From NCBI GenBank assembly GCA_940671915.1, contig CALNVZ010002100.1, positions 17,284,415-17,348,414 of the forward strand: a stretch of DNA of 64,000 bases, read 5' to 3'. Within the stretch, counting starts at the first letter, position 1, and the number at the start of each line of letters is the position of its first letter. The notes under the pieces are model-generated. The model did not search any database. It saw only the letters and a list, made by a program, of their open reading frames with translations, and was not told the origin of the DNA. Position numbers and translations under genes: made by a program. Shown piece by piece: positions 11,285-22,500 of the stretch. Source of the DNA: Paracentrotus lividus (taxonomy: Eukaryota; Echinodermata; Echinoidea; Camarodonta; Echinidae).

Positions 11285-13314
11285 CACTGAAAACCTAACC
11301 TCGTCCGTCAATGGACCGACTAGCTTTAAAGCTAGTCGGTCAAGACGGACTAGTTTTAAAGCTAGTCTGNNNNNNNNNNNNNNNNNNNNNNNNNNNNNNN
11401 NNNNNNNNNNNNNNNNNNNNNNNNNNNNNNNNNNNNNNNNNNNNNNNNNNNNNNNNNNNNNNNNNNNNNNNNNNNNNNNNNNNNNNNNNNNNNNNNNNNN
11501 NNNNNNNNNNNNNNNNNNNNNNNNNNNNNNNNNNNNNNNNNNNNNNNNNNNNNNNNNNNNNNNNNNNNNNNNNNNNNNNNNNNNNNNNNNNNNNNNNNNN
11601 NNNNNNNNNNNNNNNNNNNNNNNNNNNNNNNNNNNNNNNNNNNNNNNNNNNNNNNNNNNNNNNNNNNNNNNNNNNNNNNNNNNNNNNNNNNNNNNNNNNN
11701 NNNNNNNNNNNNNNNNNNNNNNNNNNNNNNNNNNNNNNNNNNNNNNNNNNNNNNNNNNNNNNNNNNNNNNNNNNNNNNNNNNNNNNNNNNNNNNNNNNNN
11801 NNNNNNNNNNNNNNNNNNNNNNNNNNNNNNNNNNNNNNNNNNNNNNNNNNNNNNNNNNNNNNNNNNNNNNNNNNNNNNNNNNNNNNNNNNNNNNNNNNNN
11901 NNNNNNNNNNNNNNNNNNNNNNNNNNNNNNNNNNNNNNNNNNNNNNNNNNNNNNNNNNNNNNNNNNNNNNNNNNNNNNNNNNNNNNNNNNNNNNNNNNNN
12001 NNNNATTGAATCGGTTCTCTATTCTTATAGATTGCTGCCTTTCCGGTGTGAATGGTCTTGGTCTTAGCAACAGCAGTGAATAGTAGAAAGTGTGTTACAA
12101 TTGATGGATAACATGCACATCGCGGAAAAGCGACCATCACTTATAACATCGATTGTATTAGTTGCTATTATCTGTATTGTATTATTCCATTCTTAATGAG
12201 CAAACCTGTACAGACGTACCATGAATACCCCGTAAACGTCTAAGATTGTGAATAAAAATGGCGATCTCCTTCCTCGTGACTCAATATGTGTGAGTACAGT
12301 ACTACTTTTTAATTCTTTATTTTTCAGTTACAGATAACGCTTTTTTTTTCCAATAGATTATTGCTTATAATCACCAACATGCGAAAAATTTGTCTTGCCC
12401 AAATCAATTCTTATAATGTGTTATACAACGATCTTAACATCACTTTAAATTATGAAATATTGAAATTTAATTCTAATAACAATATATAGGCGCCTACTTC
12501 TTTTTAGATTACTTCGCATCTGAAAGAAAGAATATTGGATTAAGGGCGCGACGACTTTGGGATTCTGAATGGCTCTAATGACAAACAAAACGCAGGTAGG
12601 CCTACAAAACAAATAGTACCTGCTGACGATGCAAGCCATTTGGCGCGAACTCCTGGCCCCGTGCCCCCATTATTTTGTTAATTGCCATAATGTTAACTAA
12701 TTGTTGTGCCTTCCTGTATTAATTCCTGCTCTTCTGATTAATGTTCATCATAATAAAATGTTTTTTTTTTTTTTTTTGGCGCAAATTCTTGTTGACAAAA
12801 TGCATGTTCCTTTAATCGTATCTTATAATGTCTTCTAATATTTCAGATTTGACGTCTCTGACCAGTGGTGAAACCATATTAACCTTCGTCCGTCATGCTA
12901 GTCTGTCAAGACAGCAGCAAGAACATCGCGGCAAAGAAGCGCTGACGGACTAGCTTTTACACCTATGACGACTAGCTGTAAAGCTAGTCTCGCTCAAAAG
13001 CTCGTCAGTCTGGGCATCACTACGACTAGCTTTAGGCTAGTCGTCAAAACTAGTCGGTCACGACGGACGAGGTTTAAAATTAGTCCTGTGTGACCGACCA
13101 GCATTAAAACTAGTCTGTCTTGACGACTAACTTGACGGACTAGCTTTGCAAGCTAGTCCGTAGAGACGGACGAGCTTTAAAGTTAGTCCGTAATAACCGG
13201 GTTGTGTTGAAGAAAAACTAGTCGTCGTGACCGACTAGCTTTAAAGCTAGTCAGTCTGGGCATCACTACGACTAGCTTTAAAGCTAGTCGGTCTACCCGT
13301 TTAGGTTTTCAGTG
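11285..13314 (+). mobile_element. Palindrome-array element, copy 2 (contains the assembly gap)
   Basis: Begins CACTGAAAACCTAACCTCGTCCG and ends CGTTTAGGTTTTCAGTG. The flanks are TG on both sides (11283-11284 and 13315-13316), unlike the TA of the other two copies. Palindrome arrays are seen at 11320-11369 and 12895-13290 (exact palindrome at 13270-13289). The core shares blocks with copy 3, for example TTGCCATAATGTTAACTAATTG near 12682 and ATTTCAGATTTGACGTCTCTGAC near 12840. 635 bp inside are N. Confidence 0.85.
11370..12004. other. Assembly gap (635 N)
   Basis: A run of N starts inside the left palindrome array of element copy 2. Reading frames spanning it are meaningless. The gap position suggests that the fold-back array blocked assembly. 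Confidence 1.
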
Positions 13315-13416
13315 TGAATAATGTCCCTCTCGAGAGTGAAGTTACAAATAATTTGTGAAATCCTGGCAAAACATTACTTATTCATAAATGCTGAATCAGA
13401 TTGAAGCATTTATTTA

Positions 13417-13487
<71 letters not shown>

Positions 13488-13860
13488 ACGTCATGGTTCA
13501 GAACATTCAATTACACATAATTCAATAAAATAAAGGGAATACATGAATTCATTATAGAAAAACACTCTCCCAGGCGCCCGACATTCAATACATTTACCTA
13601 TATTTATACACATAATCAAAATTTATTCATGGTTATAAAAGGTGCATTTTTCTTTTAGGTCTGCGTATAAAAAATAGATTGATATCTGTTTATAATTTGA
13701 TATAATTATAAAGCATTAATCACCTGGCATTCTAACTTATATAACTTGTACCAGCAATTATTTGACGTTGGTTATTATATCTAAAATATGACATTTCAGT
13801 TAAATATCTTAATTCACTAAGTTTGTGCGCCATATGATGATGATTTATCATCTTGTTTTC
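13315..13860. other. Spacer with a 68-base A run, no gene seen
   Basis: 13419-13486 is an uninterrupted run of 68 A. The rest is AT-rich without recognisable genes. Confidence 0.8.
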
Positions 13861-14452
13861 TTAAAGGAGAAGGAAACCCTAGGATTCAATTAAATTGTAT
13901 AAAACAGAAAAATCAAAGAAACAGATCAACAAACATTTGAGAAAATTGAATAAATAATAACTAAGTTATGAGCATTTGAATGTTAGGATCACTACTGCTA
14001 TGGAGATCCTCAAACTGGCAGCAGGCCCAAGATGTTTGATGTCATACATGAACAACTTCCCCATTACTTTTGTACATATTTCACTTAAATTGTCTTTTTC
14101 ATCAATTCTGTCAGAAGATCTGGTATTCTTTTTGTGGGAGGACATTGTAATACAGGTTTTACAAAATAAAATAATGGACAAAGAATCTGTCCTACAATTA
14201 GAAAGAGGAAAAAAACAATATTTTTCGTATTTTTCTGTCCATTTAATAGGAGAGTTGTTCATGTATGACATCACACATTTTGGGCATGTTGCCAGTGTGA
14301 GGATCTCCATAGCAGTAGTGATCACAACTTTCAAATGCTCATAACTTTCTTATTATTGATTCAATTTATCTCAAACTTTCATTACTCTGTTTCTTTGATT
14401 TTTCTTTTTTATACAATTTAATTGAATCCAATAGGGTTTCCTTCTCCTTTAA
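13861..14452. mobile_element. TTAA-flanked fold-back MITE
   Basis: TTAAAGGAGAAGGAAACCCTA at the left is exactly mirrored at the right end, with TTAA at both outer edges, the target type of piggyBac and Kolobok elements. The inverted repeats run most of the way through: the arms also share GAGGATCTCCAT-type and TTTGATGTCATACATGAACA-type sequence, so both strands give nearly the same 122-residue frame (ITTAMEIL...). Those frames are a palindrome artefact, not genes. Confidence 0.85.
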
Positions 14453-14966
14453 TGATTTTCATCATAATTTCCCTCCTAGTCACATTGATATCAACGAGTA
14501 AATCTGAAATTTCCACAGGTTAAGACATAATGTTTATTGTATAAGTGGTTATTTTCGCGTTGACTTTATTTTCGCGAATTTCACGAGTTGATCTTCGCGA
14601 AAATTTCCACTACAATACAAGGCTATTTATAGTAATGAAATCATCACCAAAATCGCGAAATTTTGCTCTCGCGAATTTCCCCAACTATTCCAAAATCGCG
14701 AAAATATCTGGACGCGAAAATATTGGCTTATACAGAAAAATATTGCATGTTATGGTTATACGCTGGAAAATGGTCATTATATTCCGAAAATTCCTTATTA
14801 TCCATTATTCAAACCAGTAGGACGGAAATTTGTATTATCTCAGTATTTTGTCAGACTTAAAGTGATTCTACGAATTTTCATTAAAACAAGTGATGCTTAA
14901 AAGCGGCAGCAAACTGTTAAATAGTAAGTCTTGAAATATAACCTTTTAAAGATGCCGTTAAGAATA
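14453..14966. repeat. Spacer with a cluster of TTCGCGAA-type palindromes
   Basis: Between about 14553 and 14735 there are many TTCGCGAA or TTTCGCGA motifs in both orientations. Open frames here are short and repeat-driven. No gene recognised. Confidence 0.55.
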
Positions 14967-17184
14967 CACTGAAAACCTAACCTCGTCCGTCAGTGGACGG
15001 ACTAGCTTTAAAGCTAGTCAGTCAAGACGGACTAGTTTTAAAGCTAGTGGTTGATGTCATGTTAGTCCGTCGAGACGGAACTAGCTTACAACCTGAATCC
15101 AAATCTCTCAACTTGACGGACGAGCTTTTAAAGCTAGTCCATCACACTTAATGTTAGTCCGTCGATGCGACGGCACGAGCTCAATAAAATTGGAATGTGT
15201 TAGCCTCAGTTTTACCCATTAGAATGACCGACTAGATTTTGATACACATAGCTGCAATGTCGCTTACAATTGAAATGACTGACTAGCTTTTGAAATACAC
15301 ACAGATGCAATGTCAATTATAATCTCCATTCGTAAATTTAGGCCGGCATGTTTCCCGAACAATAATCAGTGAATACATTATTCTCAAACAAAGGTTGTTT
15401 TGACCTGACAATCTTAAGCTTACGATACATAACATCAATCACGACAGAATGCAATTCACGAAGTAGGTTCAAACTATTGTTCCTCATTCTTTAATTAAAG
15501 GCTAAATTGAATACCTCGTTACCATAGAAACCCAAGAATCTGGTCTATTCTTATAGATTACTGGTGAATGCCCGGCTAAGCAACAGCAGTGAATACAAGA
15601 GTGGAATAGCATCGCAGTGAATAACATGCGCATTGCGAAAAGGACATGCATCTATTATTTGTATTATCTGTATGTGAAATCCTTTTAATGAGCAAACTGT
15701 AAGGAAGCAGATCCGATATAGGCTATACCCCGTAAAACTGAAGATTTTGATGATAATGGCGATCTCCTTCATGTTGTATGTGTGAGTACTCTTTTTGAAT
15801 TCCTTATTTTTCAGTTCCATAGAATATCGTTATTTTTTTTCACAATGGATTAATACTATAATCACCAACGCGAAACAATGTCTGCCAAATTAATTTATAA
15901 ATTGCGTTTGTGTTACTGACAACGATATAGCAACATTAAATATGAATTCAATTTCTAAGTTCTATTAAAGGAATTACAGTTGGCCACTATTTCTTTAGAT
16001 TACTTCTGAAAAAGAACAGAAATATTGGATTAGAGGCGCGCGATTGCGGGATTCAGTGTGCTTCAGAAGATATGCGTAGAAATGCAAAAAATGGGCAGGC
16101 CTACCACAACAAACAAGACAATGAATGATGCAAGCCCATTGGCGGGAAGCCCGCGGACAGTGCGGGGACTCGTTTAACCCTTCGATTATTTTTTTCTGGA
16201 GGATCGTCCCCCTTGATTTTTTAAAGTGAAATCAGCTAGGTGGAAGCTAATAAAGAGGCAAAATGTATGTTTGATATAATGTGCTAAATGCTGATTTTAA
16301 GAGCCCCGCCCCCCCCCCCAGTCGTGACATCAAATCGCCGCACTGGAAGCAAGCATATAAAGTATAAATTCAAAAGCTATTTATATTGAATTCGTTTACG
16401 TTAATTATTTTTTGCAATGTTGGTAATAAATAAATACAATACAATACAATATTACTTAGCGTTATGGATTGCATCTAACTTGTTTGTTTGGCCGCGCTTC
16501 AGTGTATTTTTCACATTTGATTTTCCAAATTAAGTCTCAACATCACATTATTTGATAATTGCCATAATGTTAACTAATTGTGCCCCTGTATTAATATTCC
16601 TGTATTCTGATATCATCATAATAAAATGATTTTGGCTTGAATTCTTGAATTTTTTGTGAAAAAAATTAATCGTATTCTTTAAAATGTTTTCTCGATATTT
16701 CAGATTTGACGTCTCTGACAAGCTGATGAAGCCATATTTAAGCTATTTTGTAATGCTAGTCGGTCAAGACAGAAGTAAGAACATCGCGACGACAAAGCGC
16801 GACTGGACGATAGTTTTGACACGCTTGACGGACCTAGCTGCTTAAAGCTAGTCCCATGCATCAAAGCTCGTCAGTCTGGCATCACTACGGACTAGCTTTT
16901 ATGCTAGTCCATCAAATAGTCGGTCACAGAACGGCACTATAGCTTGGAAGCTATCCGTCGGACCGACTAAGCATTAAAACTAGTCCGTCGTGACCGACTA
17001 ACTTGACGGACTACTTTTCAAGCTAGTACGTAGAGACGGACGAGCTTAAAGCTAGCCGTAATAAGCTGATTTGTTGAAGCGAAAACTAGTCCGTCGTGGA
17101 CTGACTAGCTTTAAAGCTAGTCAGTCTGGGCATCACTACGACTAGCTTTAAAGCTAGTCGGTCTACCCGTTTAGGTTTTCAGTG
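14967..17184 (+). mobile_element. Palindrome-array element, copy 3
   Basis: Begins CACTGAAAACCTAACC and ends CGTTTAGGTTTTCAGTG, with TA on both sides (14965-14966 and 17185-17186). Palindrome arrays occur at about 14990-15190 and 16750-17170, many with degenerate units. The core matches copy 2, but between about 16142 and 16550 copy 3 carries extra sequence absent from copy 2, indicating a nested insertion. No transposase frame. Confidence 0.85.
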
Positions 17185-17297
17185 TACAGTGTTTAAATTA
17201 GCCTCTAAAATTACGTGTATAATTATGATAATAATGGGAATGTCCCGTTGGATTTGCTTTTGTTTTTAGTTGATGTAACCATCGTGTTATCAATACA

Positions 17298-17415
17298 ACA
17301 CTGCTCAGAATGTTGAATAGAATGTTGCATTATGGGTTAGGAACCGGGCCAGATTTGAGTAGTTGAAGACTTGAGGTGGTGATATACAAGGCTGCTGGTT
17401 CGCCTATTAGCTTTA
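17298..17415. repeat. Dispersed repeat, copy a
   Basis: CACTGCTCAGAATGTTG through GCATTATGGGTTAGGAACCG and on to ATTAGCTTTA closely matches 52930-53033 in the same orientation. The second copy lies in an intron of the acidic-protein gene. Family unknown. Confidence 0.8.
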
Positions 17416-17479
17416 AAAAAAGTTAGTTAAACAATGTTCATCCCTCCTTTCCCCTCGCATATACTACTCATGTATCTGT

Positions 17480-18477
17480 GGGCAAGTCCACGCTATTTTG
17501 CAATGTAACAAACGGGACATTCAGAGACATAAATAGGTTTTTTTTTGTGGTAAATCTTTAATTGAAATCCCAATCCTTAGGGATATTTTTGGAGGTACTA
17601 AGAACCTTCAACAAAATCATAAACAATAAATGAAATAACTCAATTCATTTTCAATTTATAATAATTTATTCGTTCGTAACACATGGGACCAGAAAAAATG
17701 GAGTTTTTCATTTTTGAATTTGTTCAAATATGATACTAGGAATTTAAAGAGCAGATACAAACTTGCATAGTCACATCCTCTAAACCATGTAATAAACTTT
17801 GTAAATTCATATTTTAATGTCAATATAGCCTCCCGTTTTCTGGCAAGGTCAATTTTTATAAAATATGACATGTAACACATGGGACACGTAACACATGGGA
17901 CAATTATTCCATGAAATATTTTCCTTTATGTATTTGGTGTAGATAAGGCGTAACAAAATGTTGTGTAAAAAATCCCGCTGATAAAACAAAAGGACCATAA
18001 TGCAACACATTACTGTAAAAAAGAAATATTTTGTTTCATTACTTGAGGTGGGAGGGCGAGTAATAAAACTTCATTATTTTACATCTGCTCAGTAACTTTT
18101 GTGCGACTACTTCTGAGACATGAATACTTTAAGAATAAAAATATAGAAAGCTATGGGCTAGGTTTGTGATATTTTCACCAGAGGAAGCCAAGATGATATT
18201 TAAACAGAAAATATGTACTTTTTGGTTGTATTCCTATAACAAACCTTTAGAAATATTGGTTGAAAATAGCATTTTTAATGCATTTTTATCATTTTTTTTC
18301 ATGAATATTAATGAGCCTTGTGACGTCATATGCCCTTGAAATGACTTTTTGACCTCATTTCATAAACTTTGTGGTGATATATGATACATTATATGTAACT
18401 TTAAAACCTTACTGACATACTTGACACAAAAAAGTTGAAAAATCACCACCTCGGGAACAAATAGCTTGGACTTGCCC
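17480..18477. mobile_element. ~1-kb inverted-repeat element inserted in a dispersed repeat
   Basis: Left end GGGCAAGTCCACGCTATT is mirrored at the right by AATAGCTTGGACTTGCCC (one mismatch in the core). The interior has three or four copies of GTAACACATGGGAC and no coding frame. Flanks 17421-17477 and 18478-18498 join to resemble the uninterrupted sequence at 3788-3867, giving an empty-site comparison. Confidence 0.75.
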
Positions 18478-18498
18478 TTCTATTTCATATCATTTATC

Positions 18499-19057
18499 TA
18501 TCTCTTTCCTGTCATTCCTCACTCCTTTTTCTCTTTCTCTCTACTCAATGTCTTTATTTCCTTTAACATCTCTTTCATGTCATTCACTCTCTGTTCGAAC
18601 GAAACAACGGTGTGCATGTATATTTTATCCGCATGTATTTGCGAAGTCATGGTGGTGATGACGTAATAGTGTTTGGATCGATAAAACGTCTATTTTGTTT
18701 CATCGTCCATGCATTACTGAAATCGATTGTCATGTAACTCCGATTCTCGCCATCTCCGCCTTCTGAATGCTCAGAGCAGTCCCGCTCACTTTATTCATAA
18801 TATTAGTGCATTTTCATCAACTCGATCTTGATAGTTTTATCATGTTGATCGCATTTAGACTTTGAGGATGAAATGGCATTACTTATAACGTGCTCCATCA
18901 TCTTTGAAAGGTCAGTTTTTATTCCATTCGCTTCTTTTCCCCTATGTTATAGTGTTTTTACGAACCCAACATAGTTACGAATAATGTTGCATATTTTTCG
19001 CATACTATACGTTTTAGTATAGTAGGCACATTTTTGGTAGAGTGGATGTAATAATAC
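18499..19057. other. Upstream region of DISP-B, no gene seen
   Basis: CT-rich then mixed sequence before the GTA repeat. An ATG at about 18871 is followed by a short open run and a donor-like GAAAG/GTCAGT near 18910, but there is no support for a coding exon. Could hold 5' UTR or promoter sequence of DISP-B. Confidence 0.3.
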
Positions 19058-19339
19058 ATGCAGTACTACTAATAGTAGAAGTAGTAATAGTAGTTTAAGT
19101 TCAGTTTAGTTTTTTTTTTAAAGTGTAAGTAGTAGTGGTATTATAAGTAGTAGTATAGTAATAATAGTAGTAGTAGAAGAAGTAGTGAAGAAGTAACAGT
19201 AGTGGTAGCAGTAGTAGAAGTAGTGGTAGTGGTAGTGTTAGAAGTATAGCAGTGGTAGTAGTATTAGTAGTAGTAGTAGTAGTAGAAGTAGAAGTAGTAG
19301 TAGTATTAGTGGTATTATTATTATTAGTAGTAGTAGTAA

Positions 19340-19395
<56 letters not shown>

Positions 19396-19420
19396 CTAGT
19401 AGTTGTAGTAGTACTAGTAG
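19058..19420. repeat. (GTA)n trinucleotide repeat upstream of DISP-B
   Basis: Interrupted GTA/GTG/ATT trinucleotide array, with its purest section at about 19350-19395. It ends about 140 bp before the DISP-B start codon. Poly-Val/Poly-Thr frames through it are artefacts. Confidence 0.95.
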
Positions 19421-19558
19421 CCCGAAATAGAAAACATGGTTTGATATATAAATGACAAAATGTAATTACAAGCATCTTCTTTTAATACACTCCATTGGTA
19501 TGGTCTTTTGCACATATAGCTTCTCGATAGATCCTCCCACCATCTTGTATATAAAGCC

Positions 19559-22500
19559 ATGAATAGTGGCGAGAATGACGCAGATGGCGACCACGGTGAT
19601 GACCACCACGACCGACAGATGAAAATCAAAGATGAACTGAAGAATGAGAAGGATGAGGATATCAAGGACAGCGCCACTGGTTGCTGGCATAGGTACATAA
19701 TTTTTATTTATCATTTGACTTGTTAGACAAAACTGAAACATTTATGAAGGTTTCACATTTTCACGAATTAGATGAAATACAAAAACACAATACAGATGAT
19801 AAATACACCATTGTATGTTGCAACATTCTGGATAATTGTATTCACGTATATATTAATATGAACGAATGTACATTGTGAATTCATAAAATAGAATATACAG
19901 TCATGATAGTATATGTAAGAATGAATGGAATGATATTTCTGAAAAATCAACCTAAAAACGTTGTGATTGCATGAGGATGGCCCGATCGTCACTTAGCTAT
20001 ATAATTGCGAGGTCCTAAACCTGAGAGGACCAAATAATAACGTAAAATAAAGATAAGATAAATTCAGAATATATCCTCATTTTGATGTACCTTGTATAGA
20101 AATAAAATGTTAACAGATCAGCAACAATGTCTATCCATTTCTTTTGCACCTTCTTTTATCTATAAATTTTTTCCTTCACAATTTCCCCTCTTTGCTGGTG
20201 CATAGTGTATGAATACAAATACAATATCAAATATTTACAAATTTCATTACCGTTTCACCAGAGGATGTCGACTCCGAGTCAAGATGATGCTTTAAAGGGG
20301 AAGTTCACCCTGGATTTTTTAATTTTTTTTTTTTAATGGCAGAAACTAAAAGAAAATATGAAAGAAAGTTTGGAGAAAATCTACCAAAAATAGCGACGTA
20401 TGAATATTTAAAGCTTTTATTCTGTGACGTCACGTGCGAGCAGCTCTCCCATGATTGTGTTGCATATCAATTCTACTCTATGTAAAAATTAAGTCTAACG
20501 TATACCAATGTGCGGCATTAAAATCGTAATTAAAACAGGCGCGTCCTTATTTAAGAGCGCCAGACGCAACGAAGTGACGTGGAAATACGGCTGAGAAGCA
20601 CAGAAATCTATCAGCTGGCTGCAAAATAATTAGCTCACAAAAACTCGATTAAGAAGACTTCCCTGCAGCTGGAATGGTATTGTCCGTTCGGTTCAGCAAT
20701 CTACTCGTATGTGCAGATGAAGAAATATGATGAACTTTTATCATGTTGTTAGTTAATAGATTCTCCAGACCAGATGGAGGAAATACACATTGGGCAAGCT
20801 TATACATATATTGTGTGAGTTGTAATCAGAATCTTTATTTCCACATAGATTGATGTTCCACAACGGTTATTGAATATAAGTAGTGATCTTGTCCCCTCTT
20901 GCGAAGACGCGTCCACATGCGATATGCATGTGATATGCGGAATATCGACCCATCGAGTAAAGATTCTATTGTGATAATGTTAAAGAGAGGGACTTTTCTT
21001 AACCAATCGAATAAATGTACCATCTTTGGAAAGCTGAGAATTCAAGCTTTTTAAACTATTGATCATTAAGCCTGTAATATAAATTATGCGTTTCCAGGAA
21101 GATGATTTGTGGCAGTATGAGCTATTTTGAGAGCAAAATTGGCCATATTGTACAGGAATTTGATCTGACTAGGATTTCGAATTGACACAAGTGACAGGAC
21201 TTTTTTTACCTTTGCAATAAGTTATTCCTATTTTTGAAAAATCAGACTCTTAGCGTATTTATTCAAGTTGATCATTTCTTTGAAAAAGGTAGTTGCTCGC
21301 CATAATCAAGAAAACAAAGTGAAAAAACTGTGCAAAATACAAAATGTCTATGGCAGCGTTCGCTTTGCGTAGAGTGATATAGCGCATCTCTTTCTTCTAA
21401 TTAACTGAATTGATATGTGTATGTAAATGCCATAAATTTGTCTTTTTTTCATGGTTAGTGATAAAGGAATGGGTTGATTTTATAGAGGCAGGTATATTAA
21501 CATATGTTTGATGATGTGTCGACCGCACAGGTGAAATAAATAAGTTTCTTCTGAAAAAATGACACTTTATGGAATTTACAATACATAACACATAGGAGAA
21601 CTGCTCGCATGTGACGTCACAAAATCAAAACTTTAAAGATTCATAACTTCGTTATTTTTGGTCGATTTATTCCAAACCTTCACTCATATTTTTCTTTAAT
21701 TATTCTGCATATTTTTAAAACCAATATAAACCCAGGGTGTACTTTCCCTTTAAGACAAACACACTTTCCTATAATCATAATAAGTAAATTTAATATCTTT
21801 TAAGAAGCAAGGTGAAAATGTATAATTAATATGATACAACTTTAGAGATATAAGACGTAACATTAACGAATATCTCATTTTGTAAATATGCCATATTTAT
21901 CTTTTGCTCTCTCTCTCTTTATATAAACAGCTATGCCCAGTTTCTTGTTCGTTTTCCCTCTATCGTCCTCCTTCTCGTTCTCCTGTGCGTCGTCGCTACC
22001 GGTGTCCTTGGCGTGTTTCTCAGCCCGATTCCTTCATTTTCTGATCCAACAGAGGTATTATTAAATTTTTGGTTAAATTTGAGTGATTTCAGTATACAGC
22101 TTGAATGAATGAATAAAACATGTAATATATTAAATCAAACTGAAAAGAAAATACAAATTTGAAGGCCTCGTATTAAAAATTGAATAAAACATGTAATATC
22201 ATCTCAAACTGAATCGAAATTATTTCAAAGTGAAAGATATATATAAGTTGAGAGCCTCGTATTAAAAGTTGAATAAAACATGTAACTAATTATATAAAAC
22301 TTAATGGAAATCATTTCAAACTGAAAAATATACACACATTTGACAGCCTCGTATTAAAAATGTATCTTTTGTGGCCTTGTAAACGGACTTTTCAAACAAC
22401 GAATGAATGTTGAGAGAGTCATTTCCAGTACCTCAACTTTGTCAACAGCTGATTTGCATCTTCTTTTTTGATCTACATTTTGCAAGCGCATTGCTTGATA

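Noticed and set aside
10970..12140. Long open frames of 230-366 codons around the gap
   Set aside because: They are open only because they cross the N run.
8831..13290. Repeated ~20-bp units that look like a CRISPR array
   Set aside because: The repeats are self-palindromic with irregular spacing and degenerate spacers that are themselves repeat sequence. They lie inside TA-flanked transposon ends in a eukaryotic genome.
13966..14344. Two 122-codon frames on opposite strands with similar protein
   Set aside because: They arise from the two arms of a palindromic MITE; similarity between strands is the hairpin itself.
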